A stretch of 64,000 bases of DNA, taken from contig NC_133170.1 of the NCBI RefSeq assembly GCF_040802235.1, positions 47,377,501 to 47,441,500 of the forward strand, written 5' to 3'. Position 1 is the first letter of the stretch. Every line of letters starts with the position of its first letter. Source of the stretch: Manis javanica (taxonomy: Eukaryota; Chordata; Mammalia; Pholidota; Manidae). Positions 40,695 to 52,479 of this stretch are shown piece by piece. Under the pieces are notes generated by a model, which was given only the letters and a program-made list of their open reading frames with translations, searched no databases and was not told the DNA's origin. A program made the translations under genes and the position numbers.

Positions 40695-42205
40695 TTATAT
40701 TAGTTCATTGTTAGTGTATAGGAAAGCTACAGATTTCTGTGTGTTAATTTTGTATCCTGCAACTTTGCTGAATTCCAATATTAGTTCTAGTAGTTTTACA
40801 GTGGAGTCTTTAGGGTTTTTTATGTACAATATCATGTCATCTGCAAATAGTGACAGTTTGACTTCTTCTTTACCAATCTGGATTCCTTGTATTTCTTTGT
40901 TTTGTCTGATTGCCGTGGCTAGGACCTCCAGTACTATGTTGAATATCAGTGGGGAGAGTGGGCATCCCTGTCTTGTTCCCGATCTCAAAGGAAAAGCTTT
41001 CAGCCTCTCGCTGTTCAGTATGACATTAGTTGTGGGTTTATCATACATGGCCTTTATTATGTTGAGGTACTTGCCCTCTATGTCCATTTTGTTGAGAGTT
41101 TTTATCATGAATGGATGCTGAATTTTGTCTAATGCTTTTTCAGCATCTATGGAGATGATCATGTGGTTTTTGCCCTTCTTTTTGTTGATGTGGTGGATGA
41201 TGTTGATGGATTTTTGAATGTTGTACCATCCTTGCATCCCTGGGATGAATCCCACTTGGTCATGGTGTATGATCCTTTTGATATACTTTTGAATTCGGTT
41301 TGCTAATATTTTATTAAGTATTTTTGCATCTACATTCATCAGGGATATTGGTCTGTAATTTTCTTTTTTGGTGGGGTCTTTGCCTGGTTTTGGTATTAGG
41401 GTGATGTTGGCTTCATAGAATGAGTTTGGCAGTATTCCCTCCTCTTCTATTTTTTGGAAAACTTTAAGGAGAATGGGTATTATGTCTTCTCTGTGTGTCT
41501 GATAAAATTCCGAGGTAAATCCATCTGGCTCGGGTGCTTTGTTCTTGGGTAGTTTTTTAATTACCGTTTCAATTTCTTTGCTCGTAATTGGTTTGTTTAG
41601 ATTTTCTGTTTCTTTCTGGGTCAGTCTTGGAAGGTTGTATTTTTCTAGGAAGTTGTCCATTTCTCCTAGGTTTTCCAGCTTGTTAGCATATAGGTTTTCA
41701 TAGTATTCTCTAATAATTCTTTGTATTTCTGTGGGGTCCATCGTGATTTTTCCTTTCTCGTTTCTGATTCTGTTGATGTGTGTTGATTCTCTTTTTCTCT
41801 TAATAAGTCTGGCTAGAGGGTTATCTATTTTGCTTATTTTCTTGAAGAACCAGCTCTTGGTTTCATTGATTTTTTCTATTGTTTTACTCTTCTCAATTTT
41901 ATTTATTTCTTCTCTGATCTTTATTATGTTCCTCCATCTGCTGACCTTAGGCCTCATTTGTTCTTCTTTTTCCAATTTCGATAATTGTGACATTAGACTA
42001 TTCATTTGGGATTGTTCTTCCTTCTTTAAATATGCCTGGATTGCTATATACTTTCCTCTTAAGACTGCTTTTGCTGCATCCCACAGAAGTTGGGACTTTG
42101 TGTTGTTGTCATTTGTTTCCATATATTGCTGGATCTCCATTTTAATTTGGTCATTGATCCATTGATTATTTAGGAGCATGTTGTTAAGCCTCCATGTGTT
42201 TGTGA
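40695..42205 (-). pseudogene. L1 ORF2 remnant, reverse transcriptase domain in open frame
   Basis: The open frame of about 500 codons covers the linker and nearly the whole reverse transcriptase: [23 protein letters not shown] with [10 protein letters not shown], the SIDAEKA region (human-type D), [14 protein letters not shown], and the catalytic LFADDMILY. The first residues of the open frame (about 12) are read from host DNA outside the element, so the ATG is not an L1 start. The frame closes at 40,695, after which the protein continues in other frames. This is a decayed retrotransposon, not a host gene. Confidence 0.9.
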
Positions 42206-42209
42206 GCCT

Positions 42210-42222
42210 CACACTACATCTT
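42210..42222 (+). repeat. Target-site duplication, right copy
   Basis: CACACTACATCTT, directly after the truncated 5' end of the L1. Confidence 0.9.
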
Positions 42223-42886
42223 ATAGGAAAAAATAACATCACTTATGCAATGCAACAATTATTTCCTGGGTGGCATGCTTGGGAGCCTTCCAAATTTTCC
42301 CAAGAATATTTATCACTTGCTTCCAGAAGAACCACTTCTCTCAGGGGACTTTTTAAAACATTCCCAACATTACTACAATGGAAAAATTCTCAGCCTTTAT
42401 TTATAAAGGGCAGAGCTTAGTGTAACACTGATCATCTGTGGTATGGTGTCCCCTATGTCAGCAACTGTGACCTATTTTAAAAGGTTTTCTACACATACCT
42501 CTGAATTTATGATCAATTTAATGTCACCTCATTTATCATAGGCTTCTACTCTCTCTGCATATTGTGGGTCTCCTGTTAAGTTAGAATACCACTGAATCTT
42601 TCTTCAAAAGGTTTTTAATGATGATAGTTAAAATGTACAGTAAGTTGCCACCTAACCACATGCCACTAAACAAGAAGATGGAGAAGAAATAAATCTTACA
42701 GAGGATAAGAATTACCATGGCAGCACAGGCCAATTCTGTTGTCAGAAAAGGTTGCTGTTGGAATCTAAATTCTGATTTTTCTATTTTATTTCCCTTCCTC
42801 TGAAAATATTTTAGCCTGACAATTCAACGCTTACCTCTTCTCCCCTTCCTGTTAAAAAAAAAAGTCCCTTTACCACACTTTATAAA

Positions 42887-42929
<43 letters not shown>

Positions 42930-44530
42930 GGTACTTTCAAAGGGCAGGCATATACTGTAGTTGAATGAAAGCAGGCAGTTCTACAGAAAAAACAGCCAAT
43001 GATTAACAGCAACAGATCATCTGTAAAACAGAGGCAAATATGAATGCTGAGGACTACAGCAAACTGGAAAAATACTGAAACCAACCAAATCCTGAGAAAC
43101 TCAGAGATCAAATATTCTAAAGAGTTTTTGGAAATCTTAATAAACCTACTTCAAAAGTGGTATACTACACTTGTACTTTGATCACTCACTGAGACTAGGA
43201 TTAGCAGAAAAAGTTTGCTAAAAATCTGTACTACATGTGTTTGAATAAATTAGGGCATTTGTTTTAGCATATCTGAGAGGTTTTTATCAAGGGCAAATGG
43301 TAAAAGTAACTGAATAGAGGTTAACACAAACACAGGTAAGGATTTTAAAGGTTTTTAAAAGGAAAGAGAAGGGAAGAGATAACAGAATAGACCATGTTAA
43401 CTATTTTATTCACCATCAAAAAGAAAAGAAAGATGGAAGGATAAGTGTGATTAATCAAAGAATAGTTGAAACATTCTAAATTCCCAATTGTCTTCAAGTA
43501 GAATCAATACTACCTAAAATTGAAGATTGGTGACCTACTGCTATCAATTAAAAAGTGTTATCTCTTTAAAAAATATTTATGTAAGATTTTGAATTACTAA
43601 GATTAAATACACATACAAAAGTACTTTATTTTCTATATATGATCATAATGGTGGGGTCTCATACTATATATAAGAAGTGGTTCTCACACATATATACCCA
43701 AATTCACAAACAAAAGCTACTAAAAGCTTAATGCTATACAGATATTTCATAATTCCCAAACAATAAATATGCACGATTTCCTTCCAAATACAAAAAGGAA
43801 GTCATCTGCAGTATGAATGGGTCCTAAATCACATGAACAGATTCTGGGTGGCCAAGCCTCCTACATAAGCCTAGGTTTCAAGAGTTTTAAAGGCTCCAGA
43901 GTAGATGGATGACCTTTAAGTTTCCTTCCTTCTAACAGTGAACTGCTATGAGAGCAGAAACTACTTACCAAGAAACTGCATCAGCACTAGGGTCAGTACA
44001 AAAAGCAGTAGTTAGAGCTACTCATTATAGCTCATATGCTAAAAAACTGTTGGACAACAAAATTCAATCTGACAATTCCTCAGCTGATGTAAATGACTAC
44101 AAGAACATGCTTAATAGGCATCCAATGCAGTCTTACATATTGCTTTGCTTTCCAGGCTAATCAATAATGTTGCTAGAAAATAAAAACATGACCTGGTTCA
44201 TTCCTCTAGAAAACACTGAGCTTAGTCAATATTCTCTTTGAAGAGCAATTAGAAGCAGCTCTCCCAAATTGTCAGCACTTCTAAAACAGAAAAATATTAA
44301 TACTGAAACACTATTAACATCATAGACAGATGTTACATATCTTACTACATGAGCATCACACTGGAAAACTTCCAAACTGCGTATTTATCTACATAAACTT
44401 CATGTACTGTGATCAATCTTTTACTTATCCATGTATGAATACATTATACATACCTAAAATTTCATTAAATGGGTTTGGCTAACAATATTGCACATAATAA
44501 AATACATTAAGCAGATCTTACCACTCTCTT
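42223..44530 (-). other. NKIRAS1 5' intron, (ATA)n microsatellite only
   Basis: A/T-rich intron. An AAT/ATA trinucleotide run occupies about 42,886-42,927 and creates a poly-isoleucine chance frame on the minus strand. No exon is recognised. Confidence 0.5.
42886..42927. repeat. (AAT)n microsatellite
   Basis: About 13-14 uninterrupted trinucleotide units. Confidence 0.95.
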
Positions 44531-44645
44531 ATTCATTCAGTAAATATTCACTGAGGGCTTACCATAATGCCAGGTATGAGGAACAAATGGGGGGCCAAAA
44601 CCAGAAATGACCCCTGTCCTCAGAAATCTCACAGATCAATTGGAA
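44530..44645 (-). repeat. L2-type 3' fragment
   Basis: The plus strand shows 'ttcattcagtaaatattcac' followed by 'tgagggcttaccataatgcc', the reverse-orientation L2 3' phrase. Confidence 0.5.
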
Positions 44646-44904
44646 ATACCAATCCAAATCTTTGCAAAGCTGAGAAACGGCAAATTAAGCAACAAAACTG
44701 CTAACACTAATTAATAATTAGCAGTGATTAGTCACATTGCCAGAATCTTCTTTTCAAATGACACCCAACTGTGTAGTCAATCATTCCCCACTCATTCTTC
44801 TCACACTCCACATCCCATCCATCTATCTCTGAAACACATCAGGGCTGGACCACCATCACTAATGAAGTGGTCCAAGGCACCATCTTCTCTCACCTGCTCT
44901 CTCA

Positions 44905-45330
44905 AAGATGTCATAATCACCCAAGATGTAAAGTATTTTACTTTACATAGATAAAGACTTTGCAGCTGTGATTAAGAACCTTTGGATGGGGATTATCTGA
45001 GTGGACCCAATGTAATCACAAGTGCCTTTATAAGAGAGGAGTGTTGGAAAGCAAGACAGAAATGGGGATTTGAAGATGCTATATTGCTGGCTTTGAAGAT
45101 GAAGGAAGAGGAAAGAGGTCAGGAGTCAAGGAATGCAGGTGGCCTCTAGAAGCTGGAAAGGACAAGGAAATGAATTCTCCCCTAGTGCTTCTACAAAGAA
45201 CAAAGGCCTTTGACAACTTGATTTTAGCTTAGTGAGATTTCTGACCTACAGAACTACGAGACAATAAATTTGTTTTAAACCAGTAAATTTGCTTTAATCT
45301 GTTACAGTAGCAATAGAGAATTAATACAAC
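44905..45330 (+). mobile_element. MaLR-like LTR (ERVL-MaLR)
   Basis: Typical order: 'gactttgcagctgtgattaa', 'acccaatgtaatcacaagtg', 'cctttataagagaggag', 'tggcctctagaagctgga', ending with 'gttacagtagcaatagag' and 'aattaatac'. Solitary and non-coding. It resembles the copy at 60,068-60,568. The exact subfamily (MST or MLT1) is uncertain. Confidence 0.65.
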
Positions 45331-45359
45331 CTCCTAGTCGGGTTCCACTTTTTTCCTTC

Positions 45360-45885
45360 CTTTTAGCCGCTGAGCTGAGATCCATAAATCCACATGAAGT
45401 CACCCTTCTGCTCAAATTCTTCCAATGGTTTCCAAATCTCAGACAGTTTGAAAAACCTAAGTTCTGGTTATTACCTCTCTGACGTCATCTGTTAGTTTCC
45501 CCTGTGGTTGATCACAGCCACCACTGCCTCCTTGCTGGTTCTGCTCCAATGAGGGCAAACTTCCGCCTTCAGGCACTTATTAAATCGGCCCCACATCTCC
45601 AAGGCTCTTCAGGTCTTTTCTCCAACATCTCAGGAATACTTACCTTGATTATTCCATCCAAACATTTGACTCCCACCCGAACACTGCCTAATTCCTTCCC
45701 GCCAATGTTTGTCCTTAGCGCTTAACACCGACATTAACATACATCTCACTTATGTTTATTCCCCGTTTCCAAGAATGCTATGAAATCGGCGTTGACCACA
45801 GTTGCATCCTCAGCACCTGCGACACTGCCTGGCACGTATTAAGCATTTCTTAAGTATTTGTTGAATGAAATAACAAACCATGTGA
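45360..45885 (+). repeat. L2 LINE 3' end
   Basis: A long L2 3' portion from 'cttctgctcaaattcttcca' to 'gacactgcctggcacgtatt' and 'gtatttgttgaatgaaa', on the plus strand. It lies just before the CpG island. A 73-aa chance frame lies inside. Confidence 0.7.
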
Positions 45886-46738
45886 GGATTGTTATGATGG
45901 CAAAGCTGCAATTAACAAAAAGGAAAACAGGAAAAAAATAACCAAACCCGCTAATCTAGAAGGTAAATATAATTCTCTGACACCTTGGCCACACAATTTG
46001 TAAGATTAAACCACGTGATTATAAAAAATGAGCATGTTCTGGAGACGCAAAAATGCTAGTAAACCATTTTTGAATTAAGAACGCAACGCAAAACGCCAGT
46101 ATTTTCTCGCCGTTTCTTTCCGAAACACTCGCACCTGCCAACCAGGTCTTGGCAAATACATGTTTTGCCTTTCAAAAAAACTGTGGTTCTGTCGGGGCAA
46201 ACCTGGGACCAAAGCCGCAGGCAGGAAAGGCAAGGAAATGGAGAAGCGCCGAGCCGCCCGCTCCCCCTTCCCCGGGGTCCTTTGTAGGGCAAAATCCCTC
46301 CGAGCCGGGCCTCCGAAGCCCCGGCACCGCACACGGCCCACTGGGCGACCGGGGCCGTGCCCAGAGGCCAGAGGGCCCCCTCGGGGCCCATCTTCCTGCG
46401 CCCATCCCGGGGGAGAGGGGGCGGCGCCGCACCGCAGCCCCGCTGCGACGTCTCGGGTGGGGGGCCTGCACTGCGCCAGGCGGACCCGCCGCCTCCAGAC
46501 GCTGACCGACGCGCCTCCCCGGAGAGCTCCGGCCACCGGAGCCCCGCCCCCAACCTGCCTCTTCCCGGCGGCTGGACGGTCGCGGCCGCTCGGCTGCCGA
46601 GGCCTCTCCTCGGACTCTCGCCTCGGGTGGCCACTGCCGCTCAAGCCGGAATCCTGAGGAGCAGGGGCGAGACAGCAGCGCAGACTGCACCACGGCCAAC
46701 CTAACCCGACCCCCCCGCCACACCGGCTCTCTGCCGGA

Positions 46739-46757
46739 ACTACATGTCCCATGAGGC
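46739..46757 (+). promoter_or_regulatory. ZNF143/THAP11 (SBS-type) motif
   Basis: ACTACATGTCCCATGAGGC closely follows the ACTACAnnTCCCAnnnnGC consensus bound by ZNF143 with THAP11/HCFC1. It lies about 100 bases before the RPL15 start. Confidence 0.7.
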
Positions 46758-46818
46758 GCCGGGCGGCCGCAGCTTCCCACCGGAAAGACGCTAGCTCCTG
46801 TGGGAGAGGAGCCCAAAA

Positions 46819-46831
46819 GCATTGTGGGAGA
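46819..46831 (-). promoter_or_regulatory. Second ZNF143-type half motif
   Basis: GCATTGTGGGAGA is, on the minus strand, TCTCCCACAATGC: the TCCCAnnATGC core without the ACTACA part. It lies some 10-20 bases before the RPL15 start. Confidence 0.55.
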
Positions 46832-46837
46832 AAGGGT

Positions 46838-46852
46838 CTTCCTTTCCGTTTG
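46838..46852 (+). promoter_or_regulatory. TOP-type RPL15 transcription start
   Basis: TCTTCCTTTCCGTTT is the pyrimidine tract expected at the start of a ribosomal-protein mRNA (5'TOP). Such tracts place translation under mTOR/LARP1 control. The exact first C is inferred from human RPL15. Confidence 0.7.
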
Positions 46853-46866
46853 GCGGCCGCCATCAG
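46838..46866 (+). other. RPL15: RPL15 non-coding exon 1
   Basis: Short 5'UTR exon from the TOP tract to CATCAG before GTAGGC. The next exon begins at 47,532 after ...atcttgcag. Confidence 0.7.
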
Positions 46867-47535
46867 GTAGGCTGTGTGGGCTGTATTCGCTCCTCCATCC
46901 GCCGCTCATCTCTGTTCGCCTCAGCCATCCAGGCTCGGGGACCCTGCGTCCTCGGAGTTTGTCCTGCCTGCTGTGCGGCGCGGGTGCGATCATGATGGGG
47001 GGAAAGCGCGGCAATGCAGAGGCTTCCCCCGGGGCGGGGTGGAGGATGGTGTGATGGCGCCGTTTCCAGCAGAGCCCGGCGCATGAAAGAAAAGGAGGCG
47101 TGGAGTTGAGCGGGGATCCGGGCCTAGGGCGTCCGAAAGTGAGGCCGGCGGGTTGAAGGGGATATTTGCTTTTTCTTGGGGATTAACCCTCGGCGGGGAC
47201 GTTAACACCTTCCTCTGCTGTAGGCGAGGTCTCCCTGCAGCCCGGGCCCTTGGGGCGCCGCCTGCCGCAGCCCCTCGCCCCCCGGCGTCCGCGTTCCTTC
47301 GTACGGCAGAAACGCGGAGTGCCTATCCGCGCTGCCTGGTTGGCGGGGTGACCGCGCGGCTCGTGGGCGCGGCATGAGGGCTGGGTCGGCCATCTCCCTG
47401 CAGTTCGTGCAGAGCCATTTTCCTGCTCTGGCATCCTTGCAGTTAGTGGGCAACCAAGATGGACGGAGGACGGGGTCTTCTCTGTATATTTTAAGCGGGT
47501 GAAATGTCTAATACCCGGTTTTATCTTGCAGGTAA

Positions 47536-49447
<1,912 letters not shown>

Positions 49448-49474
49448 GGAGTAATGTTTGTAAAGTTCTCACCT

Positions 49475-49480
49475 AATAAA
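49475..49480 (+). other. Polyadenylation signal of RPL15
   Basis: AATAAA 27 bases after the stop, giving the very short 3'UTR usual for ribosomal-protein mRNAs. Confidence 0.85.
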
Positions 49481-49499
49481 CAGTTTAGGACAGTTGTGT

Positions 49500-51180
49500 C
49501 TGCTTAAAAGTGTTCTTTAATTTGTCTGCTAAAACTAGTCTGCAGATTGTTTCATGAAAGCATTGTCAAATTATGAAAGTTAAAGTGCAATAATGTCTGA
49601 ATACTATAAGTGATGGTGTATATCCTGTTTCTAGTAAGAAACGTTTTGTCCTTGCTTTATCTTACTAGGGAATTTATGTCAGTGTTTACAATGCTTTGGT
49701 AAAATAGGTGTAAAATAAATTATGTAAAAGGAATGCAGAAGCTAGCCATGTAGATTTGTTATGCATGTGATGAAACCTACAGCTTTACGGGGTTGTGCAG
49801 TGCTCTGTTGTTACACTCACAAGTGGCTGTCTCTGCTGTTTGGCAAGGACAAACGTTAAATGGGATTTTACATGGAAATGAGAAGGATATCCTAGTTCTT
49901 TATCATGATCATATGCATAAAAATGTTTTTAGAGTAAGTCCACATTTAGATTGTCCAATCTCCCATTTACCTTAACTGCTGCTCATGAAAAAAGTTAAAA
50001 AGCCATCATTTTTTAGGAGAGTTGAATAAACTCATAAGAGGATTCTCTTAGAAGTGAAAATACCTTGGTTAAGATGAAAGTTGTCTTGGTGTCTCTATAG
50101 TGCTGTTAAGCACATAAAAGGTGGAGGCTGCTGGTTCAGTCCCTAACTACATGGGATCTCTAGAATACTGAAGAACTGGGGAAGGAAGGTTTGTAAGCTA
50201 TTAGTTGGTGCTAGGATTGGAAAACTTGCCATCAAATAACCTTTATGAGTGTGGGGGTAGAAGATTAGCTTTAACTAGAATTTTAAACGCTTTATTAAGT
50301 GTTAATTTGTGACCATCATGAACTCTCCTCTGGGGAAAAATTGTTGACTTTATTTAAAAACACATTGCTCAGTTCAATCAGTCATGAGTCATCTTGGGTC
50401 AACCCACATAATATCCCACAGGGTCACTGAGGTCAGTTGGTGTCAGTACAAACAGTTCTTCATGATCTGCAATCTAACCTTACATGTCGTCTACATTTGT
50501 TTTTCTCATCTTTGCTCAAACTACCGTCAGAATCCAAACTTGCCAGGCCATCAATTGTGCCCACCTTAAGGGTGCATTTTGGGGTGTAGTTGCAGAAGAG
50601 GAATTGCCCCAAGTCTGTGTGATAGTAGGGATTTGCTGACTTAAATATAAATATTTTGTAAAAAGTGGAATTGCTGGTTTCCCTAAGCCAGTTTTTCTCC
50701 TGTTTTATTCAGGGGTCTTAAAAGACCCAGTAAAGAATTCCAGACAACATGTAGCAGGCTCATTAAACCTTTTGAGATTTAAGGCCCTCCCACTCAAATC
50801 TTAAACCATATATTTTGTGTTTAGAAGTTGTTCAGCCAATGGAATAAATGTTCATTAAACTAAAACGACCTTCTGTTATCTTTTGTTATCTAATATTGAT
50901 GTACTTGAAAGTAAACCAAATAACCTACAAAAAGGTATCAAAACATGGCAGGAACTGTCAATGGTTCAAGGGAAAATATCTAGTATTTAGTCTTACGGAT
51001 TTTTCTTTCAGCTGTGGTCCTTGCATGCATCCAAAAATTGTTTTCAAACTATTCCAAATGCTAGTTTGGGAAGTAGAAGAAGGGTTCAGGCCAAAGGTCA
51101 GCATTACCTATCACCCAGAAGGGCTTGTTCCTATCCTTAACCTACCTACCAATTTTGTCTTCACAGCAGCTAGAGGGTTC
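49500..51180. other. Intergenic, nothing clear
   Basis: A/T-rich DNA downstream of RPL15 with no gene or named repeat. Confidence 0.5.
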
Positions 51181-51184
51181 CTTT

Positions 51185-51365
51185 AAAGTCAGGTCACTAC
51201 TGTGCTGGAAACCAAAGTCCTTAACAGTTTTCATGATCTTCCTTCTCCCACCACTGACCTTGACGTACTGCTGTCCTCTTGATGATGCAGCTTACGTGCT
51301 GTTCCTCAGACACACTGGATACTCTTAATGCCTTTATGATGCAGAAACTCCCAGATATTAAATGT
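51185..51365 (+). repeat. L2-like fragment
   Basis: 'gtcaggtcactactgtgctg' to 'gctgttcctcagacacactg' resembles L2 3' sequence. Confidence 0.35.
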
Positions 51366-51599
51366 CACATTAGAGACTTTCTGAACTGCCCCCCACACAC
51401 AAGCTGTTCCTATTTGCTCTGTGTCATGTTTGCTAACGCATTGCTATGTTCCTGTTAGCTAGATAACCACGTGATCCAAACACCCAAATTGAATAGTTTT
51501 CTTTAGAAATAGAGCAATTGCTTACACCACCACAAGATGTAGGTACTAATATTCCCTTTTGCCAACCAACAAAGATGAATTCATCACCTCATTATAAAC

Positions 51600-52020
51600 T
51601 TAAAATTTTGACTAGGTAATACATTGACGTGATTGAAAATTCGAAAGATATGAGTTAAAGTCTCTGCCCACCTCAGTTCCCCTTCTGGAGGCAATCAGTG
51701 GGACCAGTTTTTAGAATTTTCATCACAAGACATTTCTGTAAATGTACAAACACAAGTATTCTTTTTTTATCCAAATGGTAGGATATTACACTTTTTTTCA
51801 GGTAGTTTTATACCTCAGAGATGAGTTCACAGAGAGTTTACTCATTTTTATTACCGCATGGTATTCCATCATAAGAATATACCCTGGTTTGTTTAATGTG
51901 GCTCCTACCAAGGAACATTTAAGGTTTCTCCCAATCTGCTACCAAAAAAAAAAAAAATCTTAGTTTATCTGTAGCATAATTCCTAGAAGTAGAATGGTGG
52001 AGTCAGAAATTGTGTGTATT
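51600..52020 (-). repeat. Old L1 fragment (antisense)
   Basis: 'gcatggtattccatcataag', 'tggtttgtttaatgtggctc' and 'ataattcctagaagtagaat' are complements of an old L1 3' region. It probably resumes at about 52,400-52,480 ('ttgagcatcctttatatatt'). Confidence 0.55.
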
Positions 52021-52029
52021 GGCAGATTC

Positions 52030-52400
52030 AGTGCCAGTTCAACAGGGGCAATGATACTATATTTTTTCATTTTTAAGTATGGCAGAGGCAAAACCATGTG
52101 CATACCATGGCTTTTTTCCCCTGGACATACAGCTAAACTATGTATTTTCCCAGTTCCTTACACATTTAAATAGAGGTCTTAATGACATTCTTGCCAACAA
52201 AATGGGGGTAGTGATAAATTACTTCCCTCCAAAGCAATCAAGAGTAATACCAGTGGAGACCAATGATCCAAATGGCATAGCTGTAAGATGGAGGAAAGCT
52301 GCTCAACCCCTTCCAGGCTGCCCAAGTGAGAGATACCCATTTGGGTTATGCTACTGTATTAGCTGTGTTCTTGGGCAGCATACCCTAACGACCCTGATTC
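52030..52400 (+). repeat. Possible MLT1-like LTR remnant inside old L1
   Basis: This segment splits the old L1 and has scattered likeness to MLT1 ('tgccaacaaaatgggggtag', 'gtaagatggaggaaagctgc'). The 108-codon frame across it has no recognised product. Confidence 0.3.
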
Positions 52401-52479
52401 ACTGAGTAAAATTGAGCATCCTTTATATATTTAAGAATCTTATGTTTGCTTTACAGTGACCTTCCTTTATAATCCTTTG

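Larger units (their letters stand above)
38788..42209 (-). mobile_element. 5'-truncated young L1 with clean target-site duplication
   Basis: Minus-strand L1 of about 3.4 kb. On the plus strand it begins with poly-T and the 3'UTR (GTATCATTAATCTACAATTA), then the ORF2 C-terminus and reverse transcriptase, and stops abruptly near 42,205. It is flanked by the 13-bp duplication CACACTACATCTT at 38,775-38,787 and 42,210-42,222. The pre-insertion site read on the minus strand is CTAT/AAGATG, a fair L1 endonuclease site. It lies in an NKIRAS1 intron in the same transcriptional direction. ORF2 is broken into at least three frames, and the endonuclease domain is missing, so it cannot move on its own. 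Confidence 0.95.
24880..46830 (-). other. NKIRAS1: NKIRAS1 gene (kappaB-Ras1), whole coding region
   Basis: Three coding exons on the minus strand join in phase to 579 nt: 192 codons plus stop, the length of human kappaB-Ras1. Introns lie at 37,011-31,456 and 31,213-26,113, with a further 5'UTR intron from 37,123 upward. The gene starts in or near the CpG island at about 46.2-46.8 kb (inferred from the human head-to-head arrangement with RPL15). It ends tail to tail with UBE2E1. The 5' and 3' limits are approximate because no transcript is available; only the coding exon edges are read directly. Confidence 0.85.
46180..47420. promoter_or_regulatory. CpG island, bidirectional NKIRAS1/RPL15 promoter
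   Basis: About 1.2 kb of GC- and CpG-rich DNA between the RPL15 first exon (+) and the upstream part of NKIRAS1 (-). No TATA box is seen. The sequence between about 46,735 and 46,866 packs two ZNF143/THAP11-type motifs, two ETS cores (CCGGAA at 46,734-46,739 and 46,780-46,785) and a YY1-like GCCGCCATC at the RPL15 exon end. The human genes are head to head, and the order here agrees. Many long overlapping frames on both strands in the island are compositional and not genes. The NKIRAS1 start and first donor are not fixed; CAG/GTGCGAG read on the minus strand at 46,135/46,134 is one candidate donor. Confidence 0.8.

Noticed and set aside
40621-41121. 166-codon plus-strand frame
   Set aside because: It is the reverse-strand shadow of L1 ORF2 reverse transcriptase sequence. 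The same holds for other plus-strand frames in the two L1 blocks.
42824-43111. 95-codon minus-strand frame with poly-isoleucine
   Set aside because: It is caused by the (AAT)n microsatellite; no splice or coding signal.
46056-47014. Long overlapping open frames (up to 280 codons) on both strands in the CpG island
   Set aside because: They are Pro/Arg/Gly/Ala-rich in every frame and overlap one another and the promoter. GC-rich DNA lacks stop codons, and no domain is recognisable.
52079-52405. 108-codon plus-strand frame
   Set aside because: It lies in a segment splitting an old L1, probably MLT1-like; the product shows no recognisable family.
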